Shown piece by piece: positions 63,931 through 64,000 of a DNA stretch of 64,000 bases. The position numbers and the translations under genes are program-made. The stretch's first letter is position 1. Every line of letters begins with the position of its first letter. The notes beneath the pieces were generated by a model that saw only the letters and a program-made list of their open reading frames with translations, did no database searches and was not told the origin of the DNA. Origin of the DNA: Streptomyces pristinaespiralis (GTDB taxonomy: Bacteria; Actinomycetota; Actinomycetes; Streptomycetales; Streptomycetaceae); the NCBI RefSeq assembly GCF_001278075.1, contig NZ_CP011340.1, positions 8,468,593-8,532,592 on the forward strand. The letters are read 5' to 3'.

Positions 63931-64000
63931 CGTCGCGGAGCGACGGGTGACGCTCCGTCACGTAGTGACGGCGCGTCATGTCTCCGGAGGAGACGGCGCG
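63903..64000. other. telomere-like chain of three-base-loop hairpins
   Basis: In the last 98 bases five perfect hairpins have 3-base loops. They are a 10-base-pair stem with GGA loop (63903-63925), 6 bp with GGA (63931-63945), 6 bp with CTC (63947-63961), 7 bp with GTA (63955-63971, overlapping the previous one) and 6 bp with GGA (63980-63994). Tandem palindromes that fold into such tight hairpins are the signature of the 3' overhangs at Streptomyces telomeres. The sequence does not match the archetypal CCCGCGGAGCGGG end, so this is a different telomere class. Whether base 64000 is the physical end cannot be seen. Confidence 0.75.

Noticed and set aside
1..64000. tRNA, rRNA or CRISPR arrays
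   Set aside because: I saw no cloverleaf with an anticodon loop and terminal CCA-type stem, no rRNA-like stretch and no regularly spaced direct repeats on either strand.

Overview
The window is high-GC actinobacterial DNA with GTG starts, short four-base gene overlaps and several gene families typical of Streptomyces (DUF6083-like, zinc-ribbon and XRE proteins, HEAT and helicase-associated relics). It most likely lies at the right end of a Streptomyces-type linear replicon, either a linear plasmid or a chromosome arm. The last 100 bases form a chain of perfect hairpins with three-base loops, the hallmark of Streptomyces telomeres. About 3 kb inside them is a two-gene operon whose products resemble the telomere-associated protein Tap and the terminal protein Tpg.

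Layout. 1-6.1 kb holds isolated hypothetical genes (a five-zinc-ribbon Vsr-like nuclease, a HEPN/zinc-ribbon protein) and relics. 6.15-13.7 kb is an operon for a HerA-like ATPase, SbcD (Mre11), SbcC (Rad50) and a NurA-like nuclease. 13.7-15.2 kb is a pseudogene stretch. 15.2-22.5 kb has a second HEPN-type gene, regulators, a divergent promoter with repeated operators, a DUF6083-like gene and a UvrD-type helicase. 22.8-29.8 kb is a five-gene Wadjet-like (Jet) SMC anti-plasmid system. 29.9-33.5 kb carries a Tn7/Tn5053-type TniA-TniB transposition pair with a third gene. 34.0-38.4 kb encodes a second SbcC-SbcD pair, divergent from a 38.8-43.7 kb operon with an iron-sulfur RecB/Cas4-like nuclease and an SF1 helicase. 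43.8-50.2 kb is a giant STAND NTPase with an N-terminal DUF4297-like nuclease plus a coupled partner. 50.5-55.8 kb is a three-gene operon containing a Vsr-helicase fusion and a 906-residue protein ending in a TerD domain. 56.3-57.5 kb has a small membrane protein and a broken XRE gene. 57.8-61.5 kb is the tap-tpg-like operon. 61.5-64.0 kb has two copies of a repeated module, one split by an IS5-family element, small hypothetical genes, palindromic subtelomeric repeats and the terminal hairpins.

The common theme is DNA ends and invading DNA: two Mre11-Rad50 pairs, HerA/NurA, RecB-type nucleases, helicases, a plasmid-sensing SMC system, a STAND sensor and the telomere-capping machinery. This looks like a defence and end-processing island next to a telomere. 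The most unusual elements are the Tap-like protein fused to Phd-like and DnaB-like domains, whose promoter carries a palindrome repeated beside the telomere, and the uncharacterised Vsr-helicase/TerD operon. All functional statements rest on reading motifs by eye; no database search was possible.
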